A stretch of 64,000 bases of DNA, taken from positions 1-64,000 of the forward strand of contig JASJCJ010000029.1 in NCBI GenBank assembly GCA_030066045.1, written 5' to 3'. This DNA is from Calothrix sp. MO_167.B12 (GTDB lineage Bacteria > Cyanobacteriota > Cyanobacteriia > Cyanobacteriales > Nostocaceae). Positions 28,617-37,026 of this stretch are shown here, one piece after another; within the stretch, counting starts at the first letter, position 1; each line of letters begins with the position of its first letter. Below the pieces are notes generated by a model that worked only from the letters and a program-made list of their open reading frames with translations, was not told the DNA's origin and ran no database searches. Position numbers and translations under genes: made by a program.

Positions 28617-28948
28617 AACGTTATCGTTACATAATTAAAAAAATTCTCTCTGAATATGAAAAATTAGCATCGCAAACGCCTAACCCCCCAGGAGTTGATA
28701 GTATATTATCTTTTGACGACAAAAACGACCAATATATTTGGTTAGTTATTGGTTGGCAAGAAGGAAGAAGAGTTAAAGGAATGACAGTTTATGTGAGGAT
28801 TAAAAATGAGAAAATTTATATTGAAGAAGATTGGACAGAGGAAGGTATTGCTACTGATTTATTAAGGAAAGGTGTACCTAATAATGATATTGTGTTAGCT
28901 TTTCATTCTCCTGAGAAACGTCAGTATACCGAGTTTGCAACTGCTTAA
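28604..28948 (+). CDS. xisI: XisI, fdxN-element excision controlling factor
   Basis: A 114-residue protein: MDKLERYRYIIKKILSEYEKL, the acidic IEEDWTEEGIATDLLRKGVP and the terminal LAFHSPEKRQYTEFA are highly typical of XisI. It overlaps the 3' end of xisH by 13 bp, so it is translated coupled. Function is presumed joint with XisH; a toxin-antitoxin-like or regulatory role has not been excluded. Confidence 0.93.
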   Translation: MDKLERYRYIIKKILSEYEKLASQTPNPPGVDSILSFDDKNDQYIWLVIGWQEGRRVKGMTVYVRIKNEKIYIEEDWTEEGIATDLLRKGVPNNDIVLAFHSPEKRQYTEFATA

Positions 28949-29402
28949 ATTGGCAGGATAAAATAAGGGAGTTTGGGAAATATTTATAGGAATTTTCTAA
29001 TTTCAATCAAGGTAGTTTAGTAATTGGACTTTGGACAAAAAAATATTTGTTCGCGAATGAATTGACTTTATTGGCGAAATATTACGTTACATTTGAAATA
29101 TGGGAACATCAATGTTCATGGGAGCGTTGGGTTTCGCTACACTCCGTTGCGCTCTACCCAACCTACGCGAAAATAAAGTTTTTAGGTATTAAGATATATT
29201 TCGCCAACAGGGTCATGAATTACGCGAACTCAAAAGGGTGATCGCTCCAATGGTGTAATTGACTGTATCATATTCGCGATCGCCCAGATTGATACGCCAC
29301 TACCAGACTCAAAACGAGCGTTAATGTGTACAAATGTTCTGAAATGCGACTACCTTAACTATTCTGGAATCTTTACCCTGTCTGACTTTCACATCTTAAT
29401 CT
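28949..29402. other. Gap with a dispersed GTTGGGTTTCG repeat fragment
   Basis: Contains GGGAGCGTTGGGTTTCGCT...CTACCCAACCTACG (29119-29165), a repeat type also at 53540-53630 and 58470-58545. One 64-codon frame over it is repeat-derived. A TAATCT at 29397-29402 is the left target duplication of the MITE that follows. Confidence 0.5.
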
Positions 29403-29572
29403 ACCTGAGTTCGGGATAAGCTGAAACCCTCATTACACCGTTGCTTGATTCTGGAATATGTCAACGTATTTGCCTCATTTGAGCTATTCAAGGTTAAATA
29501 AACCGGGATTACCCGAACTGAGGTTACGTATATTTCTCACGTTAATTTTAACTCCTAACACCGAACTCAGGT
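29403..29572. mobile_element. MITE, ACCTGAGTTCGG family (copy 1) with target duplication
   Basis: A 170-bp element bounded by ACCTGAGTTCGG and CCGAACTCAGGT. It is flanked by direct repeats TAATCT at 29397-29402 and 29573-29578 (or 7 bp, TTAATCT, if the last T is counted as target). The other copy, 45952-46121, is the same length and about 95% identical by eye. It lies 86 bp upstream of the methyltransferase start. Confidence 0.85.
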
Positions 29573-29658
29573 TAATCTGGTTTTCTGTGCGATTGCTGCG
29601 AAAGGGCGAGTGTGTGATACTGAACAGCAATTCGTGGCAAATATATCTGTTGATAAAA

Positions 29659-30474
29659 ATGTCTGAAATTAAAGATTTAGTCAGTCTATCTTCGCGCATG
29701 ATGGCTGCTGTTCGAGCGATAGAAACACAAAGACCATCAGGTTTGTTTAAAGACCCCCTAGCAGCACTCCTAGCAGGAGAAGATATTATTGCTGAAATTA
29801 CACCTAGTGCCCAACAGTACGAAGACAAGGGTGCGCCTATAGTTATCGTGCGGACACGCTTTTTTGATGACTTTTTGATGTCGAATCACTGTTCAATACG
29901 GCAAGTTGTTATCCTAGGAGCGGGGATGGATACCAGAGCTTTTCGCCTACCTTGGCTGACGGAGACTCATATATATGAATTAGACCGTCCGGAGGTACTG
30001 CAATATAAAACGTCTGTTTTAGTCAACATACCAAGTAAATGCCATCGCCATTTGATTTCAGTAGATATCAGGGAGCCTTGGGTTGACAAACTTATAGCCT
30101 CTGGATACCAAGCAGAAATTCCTTCAGTATGGTTGATGGAAGGATTCTTGTACTATTTAAGCGAAAAGGAAGTACACGAACTATTAAAGATAATTACTCA
30201 ACTAAGCGCACAAGGGAGTTGGCTGGGTGCTGACCTAATTAACTCTTACTTTGTCTCCAAAAGTACTGGAGAATTGTCTCAGCATTGGAAGTATGGGTGT
30301 GACGAACCAGAAAAATTATTATCTGCTTATAACTGGGAAGCATCAGTTCTTCAAGCAGGAGACGAAGGAGCTAACTATGGTCGCTTTACTCATAAATTTC
30401 AACCCCGCAATGTTCTAGATGCGCCTCATTACTTTTTTGTCAAAGCCATGAAAGGAAGTAGAGACCCACACTAG
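29659..30474 (+). CDS. Class I SAM-dependent methyltransferase, LCMT/PPM-like family
   Basis: About 271 residues. SAM-binding VVILGAGMDTRAFRLPW, acidic ELDRPEVLQYK, and WLMEGFLYYLSEKEVHELL are marks of the leucine-carboxyl-methyltransferase-like family (often TIGR00027/COG3315), whose members methylate small molecules or polyketides. The N-terminal SSRMMAAVRAIETQRPSGLFKDPLA fits the family. I start at ATG 29659 (MSEIKDLVSL): an open frame continues upstream but runs into the MITE at 29403-29572, so that extension is not native. A HicB-like gene follows after 8 bp, probably in one operon. Confidence 0.85.
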   Translation: MSEIKDLVSLSSRMMAAVRAIETQRPSGLFKDPLAALLAGEDIIAEITPSAQQYEDKGAPIVIVRTRFFDDFLMSNHCSIRQVVILGAGMDTRAFRLPWLTETHIYELDRPEVLQYKTSVLVNIPSKCHRHLISVDIREPWVDKLIASGYQAEIPSVWLMEGFLYYLSEKEVHELLKIITQLSAQGSWLGADLINSYFVSKSTGELSQHWKYGCDEPEKLLSAYNWEASVLQAGDEGANYGRFTHKFQPRNVLDAPHYFFVKAMKGSRDPH

Positions 30475-30482
30475 GATTATTT

Positions 30483-30704
30483 ATGAAGTCTCTCTCCGAC
30501 TACACTACTGTTATCCGTGCCGATGACAGCGGTACATTTGTTGCATACATCCCTGCTATTGCTGGTTGTCATGCTTGGGGACAAACCCCAGAGGAAGCAC
30601 GCACTGAACTTGTGAATGTGTTTGAGATGATTAAGGAAGAGTATGCAGAATCAGGAATTTCTTTACCAAACGATGTTAAACTGGCGATCGCAAATTCTAG
30701 CTAA
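30483..30704 (+). CDS. HicB-family antitoxin-like protein
   Basis: A 73-residue protein: TVIRADDSGTFVAYIPAIAGCHAWGQTPEEARTELVNVFEMI is the HicB partial RNase H-like fold. No DNA-binding tail is present and no HicA toxin gene accompanies it, so it is probably a solitary HicB. It follows the methyltransferase by 8 bp. Confidence 0.82.
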   Translation: MKSLSDYTTVIRADDSGTFVAYIPAIAGCHAWGQTPEEARTELVNVFEMIKEEYAESGISLPNDVKLAIANSS

Positions 30705-30743
30705 AGCCAATAAATTAGAGAACTTTTTTATATCTATACAGTA

Positions 30744-31628
30744 TCAGTTGAAATCTAAAATGTTATCAGCAGTTATTTGTGACTGTTCTAAATGGGGAAC
30801 ATGACCACAATTTTCTATCCACAATACGTCACTATGGGAAATTGCTCTTTTAAATCTTCTCGCGTCATTTATACCCAAAATTTTATCAGTGTCGCCCCAT
30901 AAAATTCGGGTAGGCTGGGTGATTTCTTGTAGCTTTTTAAATCTGAATGGTTTATAACCACCACTCTTGGTAAAAGCAATTAATGCTTGATTCCAGTTGG
31001 GCATTTCCAAATGTAAGGCTGCACATAATCGGGCATCTTCGGAAGCGAAATTCTTATCTTTATAGGCCGCACGACTAATGCTTTGACGAATTTTGGGATT
31101 GCGTAAAAACTCTGTGGCTAAATAATCTAAAGGCGGAAACATCAACTTACTTAAGGGCGAACCACCCGTTAAACCTGCACTATCAATTAATATTAACTTT
31201 TCCACCACCTCTGGATAAGTCAGGGTAAAATCGATCGCAGCTGCACCTCCCATAGAAGCACCAACCAAAATTACCGGCTGATTGATCAGGGTTTGCCAGA
31301 AATGGTACAGATGGGTTTTGATATCTGTAGGAGTAAATTTAATCCCTGCAACCCTTTCGGTGAAACCAAAACCCAACAAATCCACCGCCCAAGTTTCCTG
31401 ATGTGCTGCAAGTAAGGGTAACAAACGGCGAAACTCCAACACAGAACTATCAAAACCATGCAATAACAGTACAGGAGTACCACCACTACCCTGACAGATA
31501 TAGGTAGTAGCGATCGCACTATGCCATAAAGGAGTGGCGATCGCAACCCGTGTCATACTCTGAAGTAAGGCAATGGAGGTTGGTTCTGTGAGGTTAACAG
31601 CAGAGGGGGGTAGAAAGTCAGGAAACAT
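30744..31628 (-). CDS. Alpha/beta-hydrolase
   Basis: A 294-residue alpha/beta-hydrolase fold enzyme. Oxyanion HGFDSS, nucleophile Ser125 in VGASMGGAA, acid in LWGDTDKILG, and His in ENCGHVPHLEQ. A cap domain lies between about 150 and 220. It resembles the broad family of cyanobacterial hydrolases annotated as epoxide hydrolase or haloalkane dehalogenase-like; no substrate can be named. It is divergent from ccmK3 with about 130 bp between starts. Confidence 0.85.
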   Translation of the reverse strand: MFPDFLPPSAVNLTEPTSIALLQSMTRVAIATPLWHSAIATTYICQGSGGTPVLLLHGFDSSVLEFRRLLPLLAAHQETWAVDLLGFGFTERVAGIKFTPTDIKTHLYHFWQTLINQPVILVGASMGGAAAIDFTLTYPEVVEKLILIDSAGLTGGSPLSKLMFPPLDYLATEFLRNPKIRQSISRAAYKDKNFASEDARLCAALHLEMPNWNQALIAFTKSGGYKPFRFKKLQEITQPTRILWGDTDKILGINDARRFKRAISHSDVLWIENCGHVPHLEQSQITADNILDFN

Positions 31629-31762
31629 AAATTTTATTTTGTCTGGGATGGGGGATATTTCATCACCACGCTACATCGGTTACAAAGGGGCGTAAAATTA
31701 AATCATCAAGCTATTTTGCTACAAGCTGGAATTATTACACCTAATTGTTGGAGAGTAAAGCC

Positions 31763-32074
31763 ATGCCCATGGCAGTTGGAGTAATTGAGACTTTGGGTTT
31801 CCCGGCAATTTTAGCCGCGGCAGATGCCATGGTTAAATCTGCCGCAGTCACCATTGTCTACAATGATAAAGCCGAAAGTGGTCGTTTTGTAGTGGCAGTC
31901 AGAGGACAGGTTTCGGAAGTGAACCGTTCAGTTGAAGCTGGGATTAAAGCCGGGGAGGAAACCTATGGCGGTAAGGTAATCACCCACTACATCGTTCCCA
32001 ACCCCCCAGAAAATGTAGAATCTGTGCTACCAATCCATTTCACGGAGAAAACAGAACCTTTCCGTATTTTCTGA
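31763..32074 (+). CDS. ccmK3: Carboxysome shell hexamer protein CcmK3
   Basis: A 103-residue single-BMC-domain protein: [35 protein letters not shown], then VVAVRGQVSEVNRSVEAG and the CcmK3-type HYIVPNPPENVESVLPIHFTEK. The PNPPENV block and the altered pore segment (YNDKAESGRF) separate it from CcmK1/K2/K4. CcmK3 is thought to enter mixed hexamers with CcmK4 and tune shell permeability. ATG at 31763 has GGAGAG nine bases upstream. Confidence 0.9.
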   Translation: MPMAVGVIETLGFPAILAAADAMVKSAAVTIVYNDKAESGRFVVAVRGQVSEVNRSVEAGIKAGEETYGGKVITHYIVPNPPENVESVLPIHFTEKTEPFRIF

Positions 32075-32199
32075 AAACTGAAATAATATCCCCTTGCCCT
32101 TTTTCCCCTTATTTCTCAAGAAATATCTAAAATATGCCATAACTTCGTACAATTAATGTTTAACGCCACACTTGTTTATTGATAGAGGAGATATAACCA

Positions 32200-32559
32200 A
32201 TGGCACTACAGGCAGTTGGATCGCTTGAAACTAAGGGTTTTCCCGCTGTGTTAGCCGCAGCAGATGCTATGGTGAAAGCTGGTCGAGTCACCCTTGTCGG
32301 CTATATTAGGGTTGGTAGTGCCCGCTTTACAGTGAATATCCGAGGGGATATTTCGGAAGTAAAAACCGCTATGGATGCAGGTATTGCTGCAGTAGATAAA
32401 GCTCACGGTGGAGTTTTGGAATCATGGGTAATTATTCCCCGTCCCCATGAAAATGTTGAATGCGTCTTGCCAATTGGCTACACAGAGCAAGTGGAACAAT
32501 ACCGACAAGCGGTAGAAAACCCAGTGGTTGCTGGTAATAGACAATTACCCCGTCGTTGA
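32200..32559 (+). CDS. ccmK4: Carboxysome shell hexamer protein CcmK4
   Basis: A 119-residue BMC protein: [52 protein letters not shown], and [27 protein letters not shown]. The pore loop YIRVGSARF is CcmK4-like. The last 15 residues after QYR form a polar tail. It lies 125 bp behind ccmK3, the usual satellite locus separate from the ccmKLMN operon. Confidence 0.92.
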   Translation: MALQAVGSLETKGFPAVLAAADAMVKAGRVTLVGYIRVGSARFTVNIRGDISEVKTAMDAGIAAVDKAHGGVLESWVIIPRPHENVECVLPIGYTEQVEQYRQAVENPVVAGNRQLPRR

Positions 32560-32715
32560 GGAAATATAAAATCCATTACCTCACCCGCCTGGGTTACCCT
32601 CTCCTGATTAAGGAGCGGGTAAAAGAGGTTTGGGGTAACTCAAGCCAGAATTATAAGTAATTCAGCGAATATGATATTAGGTAGTTTTGGGAAGATACTT
32701 GGCAATTTTTGGTGA

Positions 32716-32895
32716 AAGCTAAATTTTTATGTCTGTAAAGAAACTAAATTAGCATTGCGTAATAGTATAAAAAATGTTGATATTACCTACCTAGTCAGTA
32801 ATCAAGCTGCGGGAGATGAATTTGACCTCACTCCTAAGCTGATTGGGGAATTGGGTGCATTACTAGTACAAGAAGGCAAAAGTCAAAATAAATAA
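32716..32895 (+). pseudogene. Possible gene remnant, C-terminal fragment
   Basis: After a TGA at 32713, 59 sense codons run to TAA at 32893. The final stretch reads like real protein: VDITYLVSNQAAGDEFDLTP then KLIGELGALLVQEGKSQNK. There is no ATG; only TTG at 32755 could start it. I do not recognise the parent family. The remaining gap, 32560-33233, shows nothing else. Confidence 0.35.
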
Positions 32896-33233
32896 TGCTT
32901 ATTATCTAAACTTTTGACCTATTTCAGATATTGGCTTGATTTACGCCATGCTGTACTAGAACCTAGCAACATATCAGTTTTGTAAGTAGGACGGGTAATG
33001 ACCTGAGTTGATTTACAAAAATAAATATTCCCGTAAATTGAGCAAAACACCTTACAGACTGGATTTTCAAGACTTTTTGCAGAATAACAACCTCTCGATT
33101 TCCAACCTTCTGCATAAATTGAGTTAGTCCAGACGTAAATAAAGACAGGCAGGAAAAACCATAATCTTCATGCCAAAACATGGAGAAATGATGCCCCAAC
33201 ACACACACGGGAGTAGGAAAAACGGAGGTTGTG

Positions 33234-34406
33234 ATGCACACTACTTTAGAAGGTTTAGAGGAGCGCAATCTCATAATGACATCAGAGGCAGAAAAACTGA
33301 CTCAATATTGGCGCAAGCGTCTGGCTGCAGAATGCCCAGAGCAAAGTGCATCCAATCATGAAAGTATTATCCGTTGGTTTTTGGGAAATGACGAAAAATG
33401 CCTCGATTCCCTCAAGCCACAGGAGTTGGATATTGCTAAACAGGCGATGGAATATCGTTGGAGAATTTTAAGTCAACGCTACCTGGGAGTCGGTAGGGAA
33501 AGGGCTTACCGTAATTTAATTACCCGATTGGGAAGTTTAGCCACATTACGGAATAAGATCCAAACTTGGATTGCTCTCAGTCGGGATCGCCAACAAAAAG
33601 TGTTCGATGTATTACAAGAGGTATTGCAAGAACTACTGCAAAGTGACAACTATATGCAGCAGCAAATGGCTTTCATCTCCCAGTTTACAACAGATACCAG
33701 ACTCAGGGACGGCTTATTGTTTGCCAGCATTGAAGAGTATTGTTTGCGACCAGTACGTAACCAACCCCTATTGGTATATCGGTTTATTAATTACCTACGA
33801 CGTAGCCAACGTGGTGGCTTAACTCAAGTCCCCGGCAAAGATATGATTCGGTTAGTATCCGAAGAAATATTGGGAGAAGATAGTGACAATAGTATAAATT
33901 TGGTTGATAGCCAAGTTGTAGCAGACTATGAATCAGCCCAGGCGACAGAGGAACAAACATTGCTGCGTCAGATGGTGAAACAGCAATTTGCTGAATATTT
34001 ACAAGAAAATTTGGGACAAGAAGCTGTAGAATGGCTTCATCTTTACCTACAAGGTAAAACCCAGGATGCGATCGCTAAAAAATTCAAGAAGCCAATTAGA
34101 GAAATATATCGGCTGCGAGAAAAAATTAGCTACCATGCTGTACGGGTATTTGCCATCAAAAGCGAATCAGAACTAGTTGAGGGTTGGCTAGAAATATCTT
34201 TAGAAGAACATAACTTGGGGTTAACACCGAAACAATTAGAGTTGCTAGAACAAAAAATTACCCCTAAGCAAAGTCGGATCCTCAGGTTATTGAAAACAGG
34301 GAAAAATCTAGCAGAGGTAGCAGAACAACTCAAACTCAAAAATCATCAAATTATGGGTGAGTGGAGCAAAATATACCTTGCAGCTCAAAACTTGAGAATT
34401 CAATAG
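33234..34406 (+). CDS. HetZ-related protein
   Basis: A 390-residue protein resembling the HetZ-related proteins of filamentous cyanobacteria: MEYRWRILSQRYLGVGRERAYRNLITRLGSL, then NLVDSQVVADYESA and a sigma-like/HTH region KTQDAIAKKFKKPIREIYRLREKISYHAVRVF. HetZ itself is an early regulator of heterocyst differentiation; this is more likely the paralogue group called HetZ-related protein 2, whose role is not known to me. A GGAGG lies five bases before the ATG at 33234; a GTG one codon earlier is also possible. The C-terminal half looks like two helix-turn-helix-like units (276-310 and 340-385). Confidence 0.72.
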   Translation: MHTTLEGLEERNLIMTSEAEKLTQYWRKRLAAECPEQSASNHESIIRWFLGNDEKCLDSLKPQELDIAKQAMEYRWRILSQRYLGVGRERAYRNLITRLGSLATLRNKIQTWIALSRDRQQKVFDVLQEVLQELLQSDNYMQQQMAFISQFTTDTRLRDGLLFASIEEYCLRPVRNQPLLVYRFINYLRRSQRGGLTQVPGKDMIRLVSEEILGEDSDNSINLVDSQVVADYESAQATEEQTLLRQMVKQQFAEYLQENLGQEAVEWLHLYLQGKTQDAIAKKFKKPIREIYRLREKISYHAVRVFAIKSESELVEGWLEISLEEHNLGLTPKQLELLEQKITPKQSRILRLLKTGKNLAEVAEQLKLKNHQIMGEWSKIYLAAQNLRIQ

Positions 34407-34684
34407 AGCTAATCATAGGTATTGGTAATTTGATTTGCGGTGAATTTATCATGAATTTACCGTATCATTATGAAATTTATCCGTGTAATTAGTATTATTA
34501 CTGACTTATGTATACGTGTTTTACGTAGATGGTGAAAGGTAGCTACAAGTCTGGTATATTCTTGCAAATTGAGATTTTCTGCTCCTTAATAATTTGCAAA
34601 AAATAGTATTTTTTTTTACTGATTGACTACGGAAGCCCAGAAAGATATAACAAATATCTTCATCAACCATCAGGAAGTATAAAT

Positions 34685-35935
34685 ATGTCTTCTTCAGAGG
34701 GCGCATTTACTGATAATTCAAAAATCAGTGAGCCAGGACTAAGTGCTACCACCACCGATAGAGAGCAATCTCTAGAGTACAAGCAAATATTTGACCTCTT
34801 GGAAAGTCTTCTATCCCTGGAAGTTTGCCTACACTACCAAGTTTTGCCATTAAAATTGGAGAACACAAGACTTGTGTTGGGTATGGTATATCCAGAAGAT
34901 GATAATGCTTTAGATTATGTCAATCGTATGGTATCTTATCTAAATTGCACCATAGATATACAAGCGATCGCAGTTAGTACCCATCAAGAAATCCTTTCCG
35001 CTTATTTACGCTATCAAAATACAACTACCGATACTTCCCAAACTCAGCAAACCGAGATAATTAAAGAAACAGAATATCCATCTATATTTACTAATATAGA
35101 AGCCTATCTGGATGACAGCCAGCAAGAGCCGATACAAACTAACGATCCTTCAGAGGCTGATTCCGAGGTAGATATCGCTGCTATAGCATCCATTGTGAAT
35201 GAAAATCCACATATAACAACACCAACAACCCAGGTAGACACAGAAGTCACTCAATTACAAGGTGATAGTATTGCATTACAATCATCAACGATTGGTAAAA
35301 CTAGACAAAAGTTACCTAAAAATTTACCTGTTTTATCACTACCATTTGCAGAAGAATTACATCCTATTAATATTTTATCCACCCTACCAGCTAAACAATT
35401 ACTTGCAGAATTATTAAGTAGAGTGGTTGCATGTGGCATTGGTCGCTTATATTTGAAAAGACAACCTTACGAAGGAAAAATTATCTGGAGCAATAATGGA
35501 ACTCCACAAGGTGTATTAGAAAAATTATCCCTCTCCACATACCAAGGAGTGTTAAATCAATTAAAGCGGTTTGGTTCATTTAGTTTAACTACAGCTAAAG
35601 AAATCAAACAAATGGAGAAAGAATACTTACATCAAAACAATAGTTTATTAATACGCTTACGTATTATGCCGGGGCAACACGGCGAAGAAGCGACATTACA
35701 AGTATTAAAAGGAACAGCCTTAAAATTTTACCGCCAAAAACAAATAGAACGTCTGAGTAACGAGAGTTTGAAAATGACCCAACGCCTCAGTCATAAATTG
35801 CACCAACTCCAGAATCGGCTTACCCTTAACAGTAATGCTAATTCTGAAAAATTAACAGCTTTACATCAACTTGATAAACTGATAGATAATTTAGATTATC
35901 AAATCAAAATTTTAACTATACCCTCAGAAGAATAA
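34685..35935 (+). CDS. PilB/GspE-like protein without ATPase domain
   Basis: A 416-residue cytoplasmic protein. Residues about 30-120 (QIFDLLESLLSLEVCLHYQVLPL, LVLGMVYPEDDNALDYVNRM) match the GspE/PilB N-terminal (MshEN-like) domain, which in related proteins binds cyclic di-GMP. A polar linker (115-210) follows. Residues about 220-365 (LLAELLSRVVACGIGRLYLKR, LLIRLRIMPGQHGEEATLQVLKG) resemble the PilB N2/start of the motor domain, but no Walker A, Walker B or tetracysteine exists. The tail (360-416) is coiled coil. This suggests a regulator or adaptor of type IV pili rather than a motor. AGGAAG precedes the ATG. Confidence 0.7.
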   Translation: MSSSEGAFTDNSKISEPGLSATTTDREQSLEYKQIFDLLESLLSLEVCLHYQVLPLKLENTRLVLGMVYPEDDNALDYVNRMVSYLNCTIDIQAIAVSTHQEILSAYLRYQNTTTDTSQTQQTEIIKETEYPSIFTNIEAYLDDSQQEPIQTNDPSEADSEVDIAAIASIVNENPHITTPTTQVDTEVTQLQGDSIALQSSTIGKTRQKLPKNLPVLSLPFAEELHPINILSTLPAKQLLAELLSRVVACGIGRLYLKRQPYEGKIIWSNNGTPQGVLEKLSLSTYQGVLNQLKRFGSFSLTTAKEIKQMEKEYLHQNNSLLIRLRIMPGQHGEEATLQVLKGTALKFYRQKQIERLSNESLKMTQRLSHKLHQLQNRLTLNSNANSEKLTALHQLDKLIDNLDYQIKILTIPSEE

Positions 35936-36153
35936 ATTTTATAATATTAATACTTCTGTCAGTAAAAGTGCTGATTTCGTTACCTCCGTCATTGTGTTGT
36001 AATGGAAACCTAGACCAACAAACTTGACTGTTATCAGTTAAGTAAGCTTACGTGTATTTATAACCGTTTTCTTGGATCAGAAAACGGTTCCTTTAGACAT
36101 TTTTTATAAATATAATTTTCTCTCTTTATCTTTTATTTTGTGCAAAAATTTAC

Positions 36154-36837
36154 ATGCAGACAGAGGTTTTTAGTAAAAATTTTCCCTTACTGAGTACAGC
36201 CAGCCCTGAGTCGTTGGAATGGTTACTCAATGTAGCTACCAAACACCAATATCCTGGTGGAAGAGCCGTTTTAATGGAAGATGCTTGGGGTAATGCAGTT
36301 TACTTCATTGTTTCTGGTTGGGTAAAAGTCCGACGTACCCAGGGAGAAAGCTCAGTCGCTTTGGCAATTTTAAGCCAAGGTGATTTTTTTGGAGAGATGG
36401 CTATTCTGGATGAATCTCCTCGTTCAACAGATGTTATTGCTCTTTCCCCTGTTAAGTTATTAAGTATCTCCAGGGAGCAATTTATTCAAATCTTGTTTAA
36501 AGATTCCCAGCTACATCATCGAATGTTGCAATTAATGGTGCGACGCTTGCGACAAACTAATTTGCGTTTGCAAATGCGAAATGCTCCACCAGCAGTAAAA
36601 CTTGCTTGCACCCTAGTTAGTTTAGGTGAAAACTATGGTCAAGAATCTGCCAAAGGAAAAGAAATTTTTCATGTTTCCTGCCAAGATTTAGCTGATGTTA
36701 CGGAAATAGGAGTAGAAGAAACTACAAAAATTATGGAAAAACTAGATGAAAAAGGATGGATTCAAATTGATCCTACCAATTCTGTGATTCATTTAGTCAA
36801 CTTCAAGCAGTTAATGAATTTGGCTAGTAGGGCTTAA
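36154..36837 (+). CDS. Crp/Fnr-family transcription regulator
   Basis: A 227-residue regulator. The cyclic-nucleotide-binding domain (about 10-130) has the phosphate-binding cassette FFGEMAILDESPRSTDV with the G-E and R-S residues that contact cAMP in Crp. A long helix (RMLQLMVRRLRQTNLRL) leads to a winged HTH (about 165-220: VSCQDLADVTEIGVEETTKIMEKLDEKGWI). This resembles cyanobacterial cAMP receptors such as SyCRP1 and AnCrpA, but NtcA-type signatures are absent. A cAMP receptor is the most likely role. Monocistronic, downstream of the PilB-like gene. Confidence 0.82.
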   Translation: MQTEVFSKNFPLLSTASPESLEWLLNVATKHQYPGGRAVLMEDAWGNAVYFIVSGWVKVRRTQGESSVALAILSQGDFFGEMAILDESPRSTDVIALSPVKLLSISREQFIQILFKDSQLHHRMLQLMVRRLRQTNLRLQMRNAPPAVKLACTLVSLGENYGQESAKGKEIFHVSCQDLADVTEIGVEETTKIMEKLDEKGWIQIDPTNSVIHLVNFKQLMNLASRA

Positions 36838-36907
36838 TAATAGCTACAAAAGACTTAAACAATCTTATACTTTATTACACAATTATAGAAGGCATTATCT
36901 GTTAAAC

Positions 36908-36941
36908 AATTCGTAATTCGTAATTCGTAATTCGTAATTAC
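36908..36941. repeat. Heptad array (AATTCGT)
   Basis: Four tandem AATTCGT units between the Crp-type gene and the arsS stop, followed by a palindromic fragment containing TAAACCCC/GGGGTTTA pieces. Confidence 0.7.
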
Positions 36942-37026
36942 GTTTTGTAATGGGGATTTAAACCCCAACACAAAACAAACAACCCGTAGGGGATAGGGTT
37001 TTAAACCCCTAGGAGTATAGATAAAT

